NCBI GenBank assembly: GCA_947626265.1
Contig: CANQRM010000005.1
Coordinates: 1-46,627 of the forward strand
Source: an uncultured Oscillospiraceae bacterium
Lineage (GTDB): Bacteria > Bacillota > Clostridia > Oscillospirales > Oscillospiraceae
DNA length: 46,627 nt
Reading direction: 5' to 3'
This document shows, in pieces, positions 15,756 to 23,231 of this stretch. How positions within the stretch are numbered: the stretch's first letter is position 1; each line of letters starts with the position of its first letter. Under the pieces are notes generated by a model. It was not told the DNA's origin. It saw only the letters and a program-made list of their open reading frames with translations, and ran no database searches. The translations under genes were made by a program, and so were the position numbers.

Positions 15756-16048
15756 TGCTGAACTCCTTTCAGGCCGGACGGCTCATCTGTGGCGTATCCA
15801 TTGTACCATGCCGCGCGGTTTCGCGCAAGCGGGAGCGCGACTGGTATCTTTCTGGTACAACAGCGCGCAGCGTCTGTTGTACCACACTTTGGCTCATTTG
15901 TGTCAGCTTCATTGCGGATCAGGCGCAAAATTTTGTCCTCCATGGTCTCCGTGGCATCACTGCTGAAATGCACCTTTACCTTAAAGGTGGTGTTGCCGAT
16001 GCGCCGGGTGATGGGGTTATAGGTCCTGCAGGTCAGTTCTTTGCTCAA
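15752..16048 (-). CDS. tnpW: TnpW-family small transposon protein
   Basis: The N-terminal half (CRTYNPITRRIGNTTFKVKV, then HFSSDATETMEDKILRLI) matches TnpW proteins of Tn4451-like elements; their function is unknown. The protein has 98 residues, longer than the conserved part requires, and the extra C-terminal 45 residues look unconserved. Translation most likely begins at TTG 16048, because AAGGAGGAG lies just upstream and no ATG is in frame. The stop overlaps the recombinase start by ATGA, giving a tnpW-recombinase-fic operon. Confidence 0.85.
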   Translation of the reverse strand: MSKELTCRTYNPITRRIGNTTFKVKVHFSSDATETMEDKILRLIRNEADTNEPKCGTTDAARCCTRKIPVALPLARNRAAWYNGYATDEPSGLKGVQQ

Positions 16049-16076
16049 TACATACTCCTCCTTAACGATTGATTCT

Positions 16077-16135
16077 CACGTTCAAAACGTGTAAAATGGT
16101 TCCGCGCCATGTAACCCATTTGGCACATGGCGCGG
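16077..16135. promoter_or_regulatory. Palindromes upstream of tnpW
   Basis: CACGTTCAAAACGTG (16077-16091) is an inverted repeat that could be an operator. A strong hairpin follows: CCGCGCCATGT (16102-16112) with ACATGGCGCGG (16125-16135). Both lie in the untranslated region between tnpW and the divergent gene. Confidence 0.55.
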
Positions 16136-16195
16136 CGACAACGGCTTTCTGTCTTGATGTGTGAATGTCTCCGCCCTCCTCGGCAGGGGAATATT

Positions 16196-16223
16196 GTAAT
16201 CCAAATCTGGAAAGTTGGATTAC
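16196..16223. repeat. Inverted repeat in the divergent control region
   Basis: GTAATCCAA (16196-16204) and TTGGATTAC (16215-16223) form a perfect 9-bp inverted repeat with a 10-base centre. Flanking AGGGGA and TCCCCT extend the symmetry imperfectly. It lies about 90 bases upstream of the plus-strand gene and 150 from tnpW. Confidence 0.65.
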
Positions 16224-16312
16224 TCCCCTACACTAAAAGGAGAACTGAGGGTACGTTTGCGGAACTGTTTTAAAAAGAAATTTAAAAAAATATGAAGGGA
16301 GGAAGCGGGCAG

Positions 16313-17110
16313 GTGCGTAATAAGCGGGATATTGGCTTGTTCAAAAAAGAGATAGCGGCTATCCATGTGGTCAGCAGGCAGTATCAATACAATGTACGCG
16401 ATGCTGCGGCGGCCTCCAGGGAACGGAGAGAACGGGAGCTTGCCGAAGAACGGCGGGCCAGCCTGGAATTACAGATCGAATGGGACGAACAGGCGCGCAA
16501 AACCAAAGCAGCGGCAGATGAACAGCCTGAAAAGAAGAAACTGAAGAGGGAACTGGAGCGGGAGGCCCTGGTGCGTCTGGAGGACGCTGCCCGGACCCCG
16601 GCACAGTTTCAGCAGATCATCGAATGGTGGGACAGACTGGACAGGAACCGGGAACGCCGGGAGCGTTACTATGAAATATCCCGCAGCGGTGACGATGTGC
16701 CGCTGGATTACGGTGCATCACGAAATGGCGTATACGTTCCCCGCGCTTTAAGCGGTGTGCTTACGCGGCAGATACGGAAGGGGGATTTTCTGGACGCCAT
16801 CTTCTACTGTCCCTTTGAAGTGTCCGAGCTGGTGACGGAGGAATACATATCCACGATCCTGGCTGGGTTGAAAGATACGCAGAAAGAGGTGCTGTTTCTT
16901 CATGATGTGTGCCAATTCAGCACCAAACTGATCGGGCAGATCCGGGGGCAGACCGACAGAAATATCCGCAAGGTCTATATGACGATCATCAAGAGCATAG
17001 ACAAAAAGCTCATCCCCATCCTGAAACAACGGGCAGCCGATGGGGAGCCGCTGACGCTGGAGGAGCGACATTTCCTGGAGGGACTGCTTGACGAAAGCAT
17101 GATGGATTAG
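16313..17110 (+). CDS. Sigma-factor-like helix-turn-helix protein of the element
   Basis: The 265-residue protein has a long charged N-terminal coiled coil (RERRERELAEERR). A C-terminal segment reads KDTQKEVLFLHDVCQFSTKL and then IGQIRGQTDRNIRKVYMTI, resembling a sigma region 4 or similar helix-turn-helix in which QTDRNIRK would be the recognition helix. GTG at 16313 is preferred because AAGGGAGGAA lies ten bases before it; an ATG at 16292 sits upstream of that ribosome site. A role as transcription activator of the element is an inference. It is divergent from the tnpW operon. Confidence 0.65.
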   Translation: MRNKRDIGLFKKEIAAIHVVSRQYQYNVRDAAAASRERRERELAEERRASLELQIEWDEQARKTKAAADEQPEKKKLKRELEREALVRLEDAARTPAQFQQIIEWWDRLDRNRERRERYYEISRSGDDVPLDYGASRNGVYVPRALSGVLTRQIRKGDFLDAIFYCPFEVSELVTEEYISTILAGLKDTQKEVLFLHDVCQFSTKLIGQIRGQTDRNIRKVYMTIIKSIDKKLIPILKQRAADGEPLTLEERHFLEGLLDESMMD

Positions 17111-17164
17111 TATAATGGTAATACGTTTTTGAACTTATAGATTACAAAAACCAAAGGTGCCGCT

Positions 17165-18076
17165 ATGAAAGACCTGTTTAAGCACACAAACTCCACATGG
17201 GTCCGCTATTCCGACTATGAATGGAAGAAGGCGAAAGACGGACAATTATATCTGCGCCCGAAGCCCAAGGCTATGCCAGATATATATGACCCGCTGACCG
17301 AGAGGGACCAGCTCGTTTTGGAGGCTGTCCGCATCGGACGGATGGGTTTGAGCCATAAGCCGGATACACAAATCCAAGATGCCATCCTTCAGTTCGCAAA
17401 GAGATATGGCTTGCTGGGGTTTATGACTGCCTTGCCGACAACGCCGAAATTCATGGATTACGAAACGGTTTATTTCCCGACGAACCATTTTCTCCGGGGT
17501 GGGGAGATGGCGTCATTGGAGTATCTGGATCATTTCTATCCCTTTGAAAAACTGGACATCATCCATCGCGGCCCGAATGTCAGTTGGAGCGTTGAGGGCG
17601 ATAACACTATGATAGCCTTGGTGATGACTATGGGCGATAGGCCGATGGCAGTCCAAATGTGTTTTCACCGTTACTATTCAGAGCCGTATGAATGGCTGAG
17701 ACAACAATTTGTTGATTGGGCGTTTACAGCCTGCACCAGTTTCTTTTTCTATCATGAGCATGATATGCTCGACGATGAGTCACAGATCCGTATGCGTCAG
17801 AGCATGGCGGCTTTCGGAGGGAATGTGCCGACATACCACATTGAATTGCACGATAAGCCGACCATTGTATGGGATTTCAACTCATTGCTGCTAGGCATCC
17901 AGATGATGTTCAGCTTCATGCTGACGGATGATAAAGAGCCGCTCCGCCTGTGCAAGCAGTGCATGAGCCCCTTTATCGCCAGCCGTCCCAGCGCCGTCTT
18001 TTGCAGTCTGAAATGCAAGAATCAGTATAACGTCTATAAGAGCCGGGCGAAGGGGAAACAAAAAGAGGGCGATTGA
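17165..18076 (+). CDS. Protein with C-terminal CxxC...CxxxC zinc finger, function unknown
   Basis: The 303-residue protein is recognisable only at its C-terminus: CKQCMSPFIASRPSAVFCS followed by LKCKNQYNVYKSRAK, a four-cysteine finger resembling CGNR-type zinc fingers that bind nucleic acid. The remaining 250 residues are rich in aromatic residues and show no catalytic motif that I recognise. It lies 54 bases after the sigma-like gene on the same strand. The start has AAAGGTG upstream. It may be a regulator carried with the element. Confidence 0.7.
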   Translation: MKDLFKHTNSTWVRYSDYEWKKAKDGQLYLRPKPKAMPDIYDPLTERDQLVLEAVRIGRMGLSHKPDTQIQDAILQFAKRYGLLGFMTALPTTPKFMDYETVYFPTNHFLRGGEMASLEYLDHFYPFEKLDIIHRGPNVSWSVEGDNTMIALVMTMGDRPMAVQMCFHRYYSEPYEWLRQQFVDWAFTACTSFFFYHEHDMLDDESQIRMRQSMAAFGGNVPTYHIELHDKPTIVWDFNSLLLGIQMMFSFMLTDDKEPLRLCKQCMSPFIASRPSAVFCSLKCKNQYNVYKSRAKGKQKEGD

Positions 18077-18117
18077 CTTGTGGATATACAAACAAATGAC
18101 TTTTGAGGACGAGAATA

Positions 18118-18903
18118 ATGGCGCGAAAGAAGAAAATAATAGGCACCTGCTGTATTTGCGGACGAACTGCCGAGCTTACATATGAGCATATTCCTCCAGA
18201 ATCCGCTTTTAATCACTTTAGCTTAAAGTTATACGACTTTTATGGTTATATACTTCAGAACAATAGCAAGTATACACAGTATCAGTAAGGTGCCGGAGGA
18301 TATACGTTATGCGAATCTTGTAATAACCTGACTGGCACATGGTACGGTACGGCATATGCGGAGTTTGCTCGTCAAGGGATGCGATATTATCATGGGAACG
18401 CCCAAGGGGTTCTTCGTGTTCCATATCGTATTTATCCATTACGGGTCTTAAAACAAATCGTATCGTGTTTTGCAAGTGTAAATGGACCATCTTGGTGCCA
18501 ACAAAACCCATCGATCAGAGAATTTATCTTAAACCCTGAAGAACGACGCTTTCCAAAGGAAATTGACATCCGAATGTATATGCAAACTCGCCCAATAATA
18601 AAGCACAGTGGTATTTCTGGCGTCATGAGCATATCGGGAGAACGCTTTGTTGGGAGTGAATGGGCGTATCCTCCATTTTCATTCTTGAATGTATGCGATA
18701 TTACCAAAACTAGGTCTTGGGCGTTGAATGAACTTTATTCCGTTAAATCTTTTCTCAATTATAGATATGGTGACTATGATATTGTGTACTTAAAATTACC
18801 TCGGAAGCCTTGCAATCCAATAATGCTCGATTTCAGGGAGAATGTACCCGACCTCGAAACACTTATCCGAACTGAACGACACCAGAACAGCTCAAATGGA
18901 TGA
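18118..18903 (+). pseudogene. HNH-like nuclease gene interrupted by an in-frame stop
   Basis: Starting at ATG 18118, the frame gives MARKKKIIGTCCICGR and AELTYEHIPPESAF, a treble-clef CxxC plus EHIPP as in HNH-type proteins. TAA at 18286-18288 stops it. The same frame continues without shift as GAGGYTLCESCNN, supplying the second CxxC pair, and remains open to TGA at 18901-18903 (261 codons plus the stop). Because the second metal-binding pair lies after the stop, the truncated product should be inactive. A nonsense mutation is the simplest reading; readthrough or sequencing error are alternatives. Confidence 0.7.
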
Positions 18904-18905
18904 TA

Positions 18906-18944
18906 CCCCCCGCCCTTGGCTCCTTGCCAAAGGCGGGGGTTCGG
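18906..18944. terminator. Hairpin between convergent genes
   Basis: CCCCCGCCCTTGGC (18906-18920) pairs with GCCAAAGGCGGGGG (18926-18939), with one mismatch. It lies between the broken HNH-like gene and the convergent tnpV. A weak T-containing tail suggests a bidirectional terminator. Confidence 0.7.
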
Positions 18945-18957
18945 GTTATACTGTTTG

Positions 18958-19329
18958 TCAGTCGTAGACCAGTTCCTGAAGGACGATCTCCTCCGCGCGG
19001 TCCTTGATGCTGTTCATTCTGCGGACCCATTCCATCTGGTCTGCCGCTTTGAGCTGCTCTGTGACGCCCTCCTGTTTGGCCATGACGGGGATCAGGACCT
19101 CCAGCCGTTCGCGGCAGGCGGCGTCGATGTCCGCGACGTGCTTGGCAAGGGTCTCGTTGGTAAGCATGATGGTAAACAGCACTTTGCGGTGTTCCTTTAG
19201 GTAGCGGTGGCGCATGCGTCCATATTTGCCTACATGATAGTCAGTGGTGTCTGACAGGACCAAGTCGGGGATACGGACATCGCCCTCCCAATGGTAGGTG
19301 ACACCCATACGTTCAAGTAATGATTCCAT
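18958..19329 (-). CDS. tnpV: TnpV-family transposon protein
   Basis: The 123-residue protein matches TnpV of clostridial mobilizable transposons: DVRIPDLVL, YGRMRHRYLKEHRKVLFTIML, then EGVTEQLKAADQMEWVRRMN and an acidic end (AEEIVLQELVYD). Its biochemical function is unknown. AAAGGAGCC precedes the ATG at 19329. With tnpW and the TnpX-like recombinase it shows that a Tn4451/Tn1549-like element contributed to this region. It is the last mobile gene before the chromosomal section. Confidence 0.88.
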   Translation of the reverse strand: MESLLERMGVTYHWEGDVRIPDLVLSDTTDYHVGKYGRMRHRYLKEHRKVLFTIMLTNETLAKHVADIDAACRERLEVLIPVMAKQEGVTEQLKAADQMEWVRRMNSIKDRAEEIVLQELVYD

Positions 19330-19476
19330 AGTTGGCTCCTTTCATAGCGATAGTGTTTGCAGCTTCCGGGGATCGCGTGTTTCGCTCCTTTCCCATAGCT
19401 GCACTTACATTCGCCACAAATGAGCCGTCCAGCTATGATGTATTAGGTGAGGTCAATCTCACCCTTTACATCATAT

Positions 19477-19524
19477 CTCCCACGGAACCCACTTCGTTGG
19501 GCTTCCGTGGGAGCCCTGGGGGCA
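19477..19524 (+). repeat. Dispersed palindromic repeat, copy D
   Basis: Arms CTCCCACGGAA (19477-19487) and TTCCGTGGGAG (19503-19513) enclose CCCA/TGGG with loop CTTCGT as in copy A. The same bulged C (19502) is present and CCCTGGGGGC trails. It lies close to the point where the mobile region ends. Confidence 0.8.
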
Positions 19525-19586
19525 AAGTCCTGCGACCCCATCTTCAGGGATCGCGGGACTTTTGTATGCCCTGACAAGTGGTCAGG

Positions 19587-20753
19587 TCATAACTCCTTTT
19601 CCGTTTCCAGCCGCGGCGTCATAGGAACATAAGCGAAAAGAAGCGCGCCCAGCAGAAAAAGGACCCGCCTCAGCCCCAGCCGGACGGCCAGTGCGCCGGT
19701 CAGCGGGAACAGGACGATCATGCAGGCGGAAAAACACATGCTGCTCACGGAGATGAGGGTCGCCCGTCGGTCGGATGGGATGCGGCGGTTCAGCGCCGCC
19801 GAGTGGAGCGGGCCCAGCAGAGCATTGGCAAAGCTGGCCAGGCCGAAGCCCGCCACGGATTCCCAGACAGGGCCGGCGGCCATGAGCGCCAATCCCACAG
19901 CCAGAGCGGCGCCCTCAACGTATGCGGCATGTTTTCCGAGCCTCCCGGCCGCCCACCGGCTCAAGAGAGCGCCCACGCTGGCGGCAAGGCCCATGCACAG
20001 AAGTATCATGCTCACGCCCAGCGTGTCGAAGCCCCGGTCTTGATAGAGCCGCTGGGCGTAGAAAAAGGCCGTGGTGTAGCCGGCGAACACCACACCGCAG
20101 CGCAGCAGCATGCGCCGCAGAGGTCTGTCCTTCAGCAGGGCGAAGCTGGCGGCAAAGTGGACCCGGACTGTGACACGATCGCCGGCAGCCGGGCTGTGAG
20201 GTTCCGTCAGGAAAACGCCCACGAAGAAGGCGGCGGCCTCTATGCCCGCGCTGACAAGATAGCACAGCGCGAAAGACCGTCTTGCCAGTATCCCGCCCGC
20301 CAGCACGCCGACGGCCTGGGCGATCTCCGCCGCGAGACCCATGCGGCCGGCGGCGTGAAAGTACTGCCCTTCCCGGCCCAGACGCAGAAAGCTGTCATAT
20401 AAAAGCGCCTCGTCCGAGCCGGACAGCAGGTTATAGCTCCACGCGTTGAGCACGAACGCCGCGGCCAGGAGCCCCATGCTGTCGGCGTATATGGTCACCA
20501 GCGTGGAGACAACGGCCAGGACCCGGCTGGCCAGCATGGCGCTTTTCCGGCCGAACAGGTCCGCCAGCGCCCCGGATGGCACTTCGGCCGCCAGTCCCGC
20601 CCCGTGAAATATACCCTCCAAAAGCCCGATCTGCCACAGCGTCAATCCTTTCCGGAGCAGATACATCACCCATATCCCATCCCCGAGAGCAAGGGAGGAA
20701 AGAAAGCGAAAAAGATAGCTCACCGCTACATTGCGGTGCAGTTTTTTGTCCAT
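19587..20753 (-). CDS. MFS transporter behind a leader-peptide attenuator
   Basis: The 388-residue protein has about twelve hydrophobic segments and the MFS loop signature GALADLFGRKSAM between helices 2 and 3. A drug or metabolite exporter is likely, but the substrate cannot be read from the sequence. The ATG at 20753 has AGGAG eight bases upstream. That ribosome site and start codon can pair with a segment upstream (20822-20835), and a terminator plus a 32-codon leader peptide lie in the transcript leader. Such control is typical of genes protecting against ribosome-targeting antibiotics. The gene belongs to the GC-rich section. Confidence 0.88.
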   Translation of the reverse strand: MDKKLHRNVAVSYLFRFLSSLALGDGIWVMYLLRKGLTLWQIGLLEGIFHGAGLAAEVPSGALADLFGRKSAMLASRVLAVVSTLVTIYADSMGLLAAAFVLNAWSYNLLSGSDEALLYDSFLRLGREGQYFHAAGRMGLAAEIAQAVGVLAGGILARRSFALCYLVSAGIEAAAFFVGVFLTEPHSPAAGDRVTVRVHFAASFALLKDRPLRRMLLRCGVVFAGYTTAFFYAQRLYQDRGFDTLGVSMILLCMGLAASVGALLSRWAAGRLGKHAAYVEGAALAVGLALMAAGPVWESVAGFGLASFANALLGPLHSAALNRRIPSDRRATLISVSSMCFSACMIVLFPLTGALAVRLGLRRVLFLLGALLFAYVPMTPRLETEKEL

Positions 20754-20783
20754 TGCAGTGACTCCTGATCTGGATTTGGGCAC

Positions 20784-20820
20784 AAAAAAGACCCCTTCCA
20801 CCGCCGGTGGAACGAGTCTT
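20784..20820 (-). terminator. Intrinsic terminator in the MFS leader (attenuator)
   Basis: On the minus strand AAGACTCGTTCCACC pairs with GGTGGAAGGGGTCTT with two internal mismatches, followed by TTTTTTG. It stands between the leader peptide and the MFS gene, so transcription of the exporter requires readthrough. Confidence 0.85.
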
Positions 20821-20851
20821 TGGGATCACTGCAATAGAGAACGGTCTGCCC

Positions 20852-20950
20852 TTATGACCTGAAAATGGGCGCAGTGATCCCCTGACGGCGCCGATCATAG
20901 GCGATCAGGCCGCTGCTGGTGAAGATGATGTACCCATAGCCAGGCATCAT
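20852..20950 (-). CDS. Leader peptide of the MFS attenuator
   Basis: A 32-codon frame starts MMPGYGYIIFTSSGLIAYD and ends RRRQGITAPIFRS. It has an excellent ribosome site (AAAGGAGGG, five bases before the ATG) and a promoter just upstream. Codons near the 3' end include GGGATCACTGC (20881-20871), exactly complementary to GCAGTGATCCC in the following leader (20832-20822). A ribosome stalled or slowed there would change the downstream fold. The role is inferred from this architecture. Confidence 0.75.
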   Translation of the reverse strand: MMPGYGYIIFTSSGLIAYDRRRQGITAPIFRS

Positions 20951-20980
20951 GCGCCCTCCTTTCCATTCATAAGTACAGCC

Positions 20981-21010
20981 AGTATAACTTGGATATCCCA
21001 CTCCTGTCAA
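20981..21010 (-). promoter_or_regulatory. Promoter of the leader peptide and MFS gene
   Basis: On the minus strand TTGACA (21010-21005) is followed after 18 bases by TATACT (20986-20981), or after 17 by TTATAC. The leader peptide start lies about 30 bases downstream. Confidence 0.8.
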
Positions 21011-21037
21011 GAACGAAAAACCAATAGCCGCCGAGCC

Positions 21038-21066
21038 TTGACGGGAACGACTGCGGCCGGTAAAAT
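21038..21066 (+). promoter_or_regulatory. Promoter of the P-loop protein gene
   Basis: TTGACG (21038-21043) and TAAAAT (21061-21066) are separated by 17 bases. It is arranged back to back with the minus-strand promoter; the two -35 elements are 27 bases apart. Confidence 0.7.
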
Positions 21067-21097
21067 GGGCCCAAGCAAATTCAGGGGAGGGCTTCCT

Positions 21098-21763
21098 GTG
21101 CAGATAGAGAACAACATTATAAGGTACTATCTTAGAAACTGCTATTTCATCAACGGCACCGCCTATGCGGGGAAGTCCACCATGTGCGCCATGCTGGCCC
21201 AGCGCTACGGCATGGTCCATTGCGGGGAGAATTACAACCTGGACACCATACTGTCCATCGCCGAGCCGGACCGGCAGCCCAATCTCTGCTATCGCCACAC
21301 CATGCCCTCCTGGCAGCATTTCGTGAGCCGGACGCCGGAGGAATACGAGGCCTGGGTAGACGGAAACCAGCGGGAGCTTGCGGGATTCGAGGTCGCGGAG
21401 CTCATACGCCTGTCCGGCGGCAGAAAGGTCATCGTGGATACAAATATCCCCTGCGACGTGCTGTGGCAGATATCGGACTATGACCATGTGGCCGTCATGC
21501 TGTCCCCGCAGACTCTGTCCGTGGACCGCTTCTTTGACCGGGACGACCCGGACAAGCAATTCCTTCTCTCCGTGATACGCTCCTGCCCCGACCCGGAGGC
21601 CGCGTCGGAAAACTTCAAGGCCTGCATTGCCCGGGTCAACAGCCCGGAACGGTACGCCGCCCTTCAAAACAGCGGCTTCTTCACCATTGTCCGCCCCGCC
21701 GGCGACGGGGACACAAGAGAGGAAGTCCTCTCCGCCTTGGCAGAACACTTCAAACTAAAATAA
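21098..21763 (+). CDS. P-loop NTPase/kinase-like protein, function unknown
   Basis: The 221-residue protein has a Walker A motif GTAYAGKST at 20-28, preceded by the beta strand CYFIN. A later strand VIVDTN (about 118-123) could supply the Walker B or base region. The size and single compact domain suggest a small-molecule or nucleotide kinase, or a phosphotransferase. GTG at 21098 is the likely start, with GGGGAGGG seven bases upstream. It is divergent from the MFS gene with adjoining promoters, so a shared role in resistance or detoxification is possible but unproven. Confidence 0.75.
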   Translation: MQIENNIIRYYLRNCYFINGTAYAGKSTMCAMLAQRYGMVHCGENYNLDTILSIAEPDRQPNLCYRHTMPSWQHFVSRTPEEYEAWVDGNQRELAGFEVAELIRLSGGRKVIVDTNIPCDVLWQISDYDHVAVMLSPQTLSVDRFFDRDDPDKQFLLSVIRSCPDPEAASENFKACIARVNSPERYAALQNSGFFTIVRPAGDGDTREEVLSALAEHFKLK

Positions 21764-21765
21764 CA

Positions 21766-21796
21766 GCACGGCGCATTCAGCGCCGTGCCTTATTTT
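21766..21796. terminator. Terminator between convergent genes
   Basis: GCACGGCGC (21766-21774) pairs with GCGCCGTGC (21780-21788), followed by CTTATTTTAG. An A-rich run on the left makes it usable from both strands, for the P-loop gene and tmk. Confidence 0.85.
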
Positions 21797-21807
21797 AGTT
21801 TTCTCCC

Positions 21808-22464
21808 TTATATCAGCCCCATGATCTCCTGATGTATATCCTCCACCGTGCGCATAGCACCATCCCTTGTGCATTGCACCGTGGTCCAGCCGAGGCGCTG
21901 GGCACAGTAGGCCGCGGCGGCGCGGGAGCGGGCCATGTAGGCCCGGTCGGCCTCGTGGATATCCTCCCGGCTGGCGTCGCCGTGGTAGCGCTTTAAAAGC
22001 AGCCCCTCCGTTATGGCGGCCTCGGTCTGGAGAAACAGCACCTTGTCCGGGGCGGGGATGCCCAGAAGGTCATATTCATAGTGGAACAGCCAGTCCAAAA
22101 ACGCCGGCCACTGGTCCTCCGGCAGCTTGGAGCACTGGTGCACCGCGTTGGAGGTGGTGTACCGGTCCGCCACCACCACGCCGCCGGAGAGGTAGAATCC
22201 CTGCCAGTCTTTTTTATAGCTGGCGTACCGGTCCACGGCGTAGAAGCTGGAGGCGGCGTAGGCGTTCACGTCCCCGGGCTGGCTGCCGAACTGCCCGGCC
22301 AGGTACATCTTCACCAGGGCGGAGGAATCGCTGTCATAGTCTGGGAAGGACACCTTCATGGCCCTCTCCCCCCGGGCCAGCAGCGCCTCATAGAGCAGCC
22401 TGGCCTGGGTGGCCTTGCCGCTGCCGTCCACGCCCTCGATGACGATGAGTTTTCCCTTTTCCAT
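21808..22464 (-). CDS. tmk: Thymidylate kinase family protein
   Basis: The 218-residue protein has the P-loop GVDGSGKATQ (11-20), FPDYDSDSSALVK, and DRYTTSNAVHQ, matching dTMP kinases that convert dTMP to dTDP in the cytoplasm. The lid region is short and lacks the usual Arg-rich run; KATQ replaces the common KSTQ, as in several clostridial Tmk-like proteins. GAGGCGGGAAGC precedes the ATG. A second tmk copy could exist elsewhere in the genome, which would make this a paralogue. Confidence 0.88.
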   Translation of the reverse strand: MEKGKLIVIEGVDGSGKATQARLLYEALLARGERAMKVSFPDYDSDSSALVKMYLAGQFGSQPGDVNAYAASSFYAVDRYASYKKDWQGFYLSGGVVVADRYTTSNAVHQCSKLPEDQWPAFLDWLFHYEYDLLGIPAPDKVLFLQTEAAITEGLLLKRYHGDASREDIHEADRAYMARSRAAAAYCAQRLGWTTVQCTRDGAMRTVEDIHQEIMGLI

Positions 22465-22520
22465 GCTTCCCGCCTCTCTTTCCTCCGCAGTATACCACAG
22501 CCCTCACGTGCCGCGCAAGC

Positions 22521-23216
22521 TCACATGGTCTCCACCACGCTGGCCACGCCGGGCACCTGACCCACCTCCGCCGTCACGGCGTCGGCCTTATTGTGCTGGT
22601 CCAGCTGCAGGGTGAACACCACGCTGGAGCTCTTCTTTTCCCCGTCCTGGGACCGGGTGACCACCATATTCCGTACCCGCACGCCCTTCCGGGCGAACAG
22701 GGCCAGCACATTCTCCAGAGCGTCGCGGCCCTCATATTCCAGCAGCAGCTTCAATTCTTCCGAGTTTTCCAGCATCCAGTGCTCCAGCCTGGAGAATATG
22801 GACTCCGCCGCCAGCACCAGGATGGTCCCGGCCACGCCCGCCTCATAGTAGCCCGCGCCCAGGCACAGGCCGATGACCGCCGCCACCCAGAGGCCCGCCG
22901 CGGTGGTGAGGCCCCGTATCCGCTGCCGGCGGGTGACCATGATGCAGCCCGCGCCTATAAAGCCCACGCCGGCCACCACCTGGGCGCCCATGCGGGTGAT
23001 GTCGGTGTTGAGCTGCATGACCCGGTAAAGATACTCCCCCGTGAGCATGGTCACCGCGGCACCAAGGCAGATGAGGATGTGGGTGCGGAAGCCCGCCGCC
23101 CGGCGCTTATACTCCCGCTCCAGGCCGATGCAGCCGCCGCAGAGCACCGCCAGCACCAGCCGCAGGGTCACGGAGGCCATGGTGACCTCCCGCAGGCCGT
23201 CAAATATATGCAGCAT
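22521..23216 (-). CDS. MgtC/SapB-family membrane protein (second copy)
   Basis: The 231-residue product has about five hydrophobic helices with the family core GGCIGLEREYKRRAAGFRTH and GAGCIMV. A cytoplasmic C-terminal domain of about 80 residues ends in a regulatory-type beta-alpha fold. Family members are linked to magnesium limitation and membrane potential; the exact activity is unsettled. It lies 15 bases downstream of a paralogue and shares the opening MLH(I/A)xDGLRE. The start has GAGGAGGGG upstream. Confidence 0.9.
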   Translation of the reverse strand: MLHIFDGLREVTMASVTLRLVLAVLCGGCIGLEREYKRRAAGFRTHILICLGAAVTMLTGEYLYRVMQLNTDITRMGAQVVAGVGFIGAGCIMVTRRQRIRGLTTAAGLWVAAVIGLCLGAGYYEAGVAGTILVLAAESIFSRLEHWMLENSEELKLLLEYEGRDALENVLALFARKGVRVRNMVVTRSQDGEKKSSSVVFTLQLDQHNKADAVTAEVGQVPGVASVVETM

Positions 23217-23231
23217 GTCTCTCCCCCCTCC

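Noticed and set aside
20852-21748. 298-codon minus-strand frame opposite the P-loop gene
   Set aside because: Only its last 99 bases (the leader peptide) have a promoter and ribosome site; the rest is antisense to the P-loop gene.
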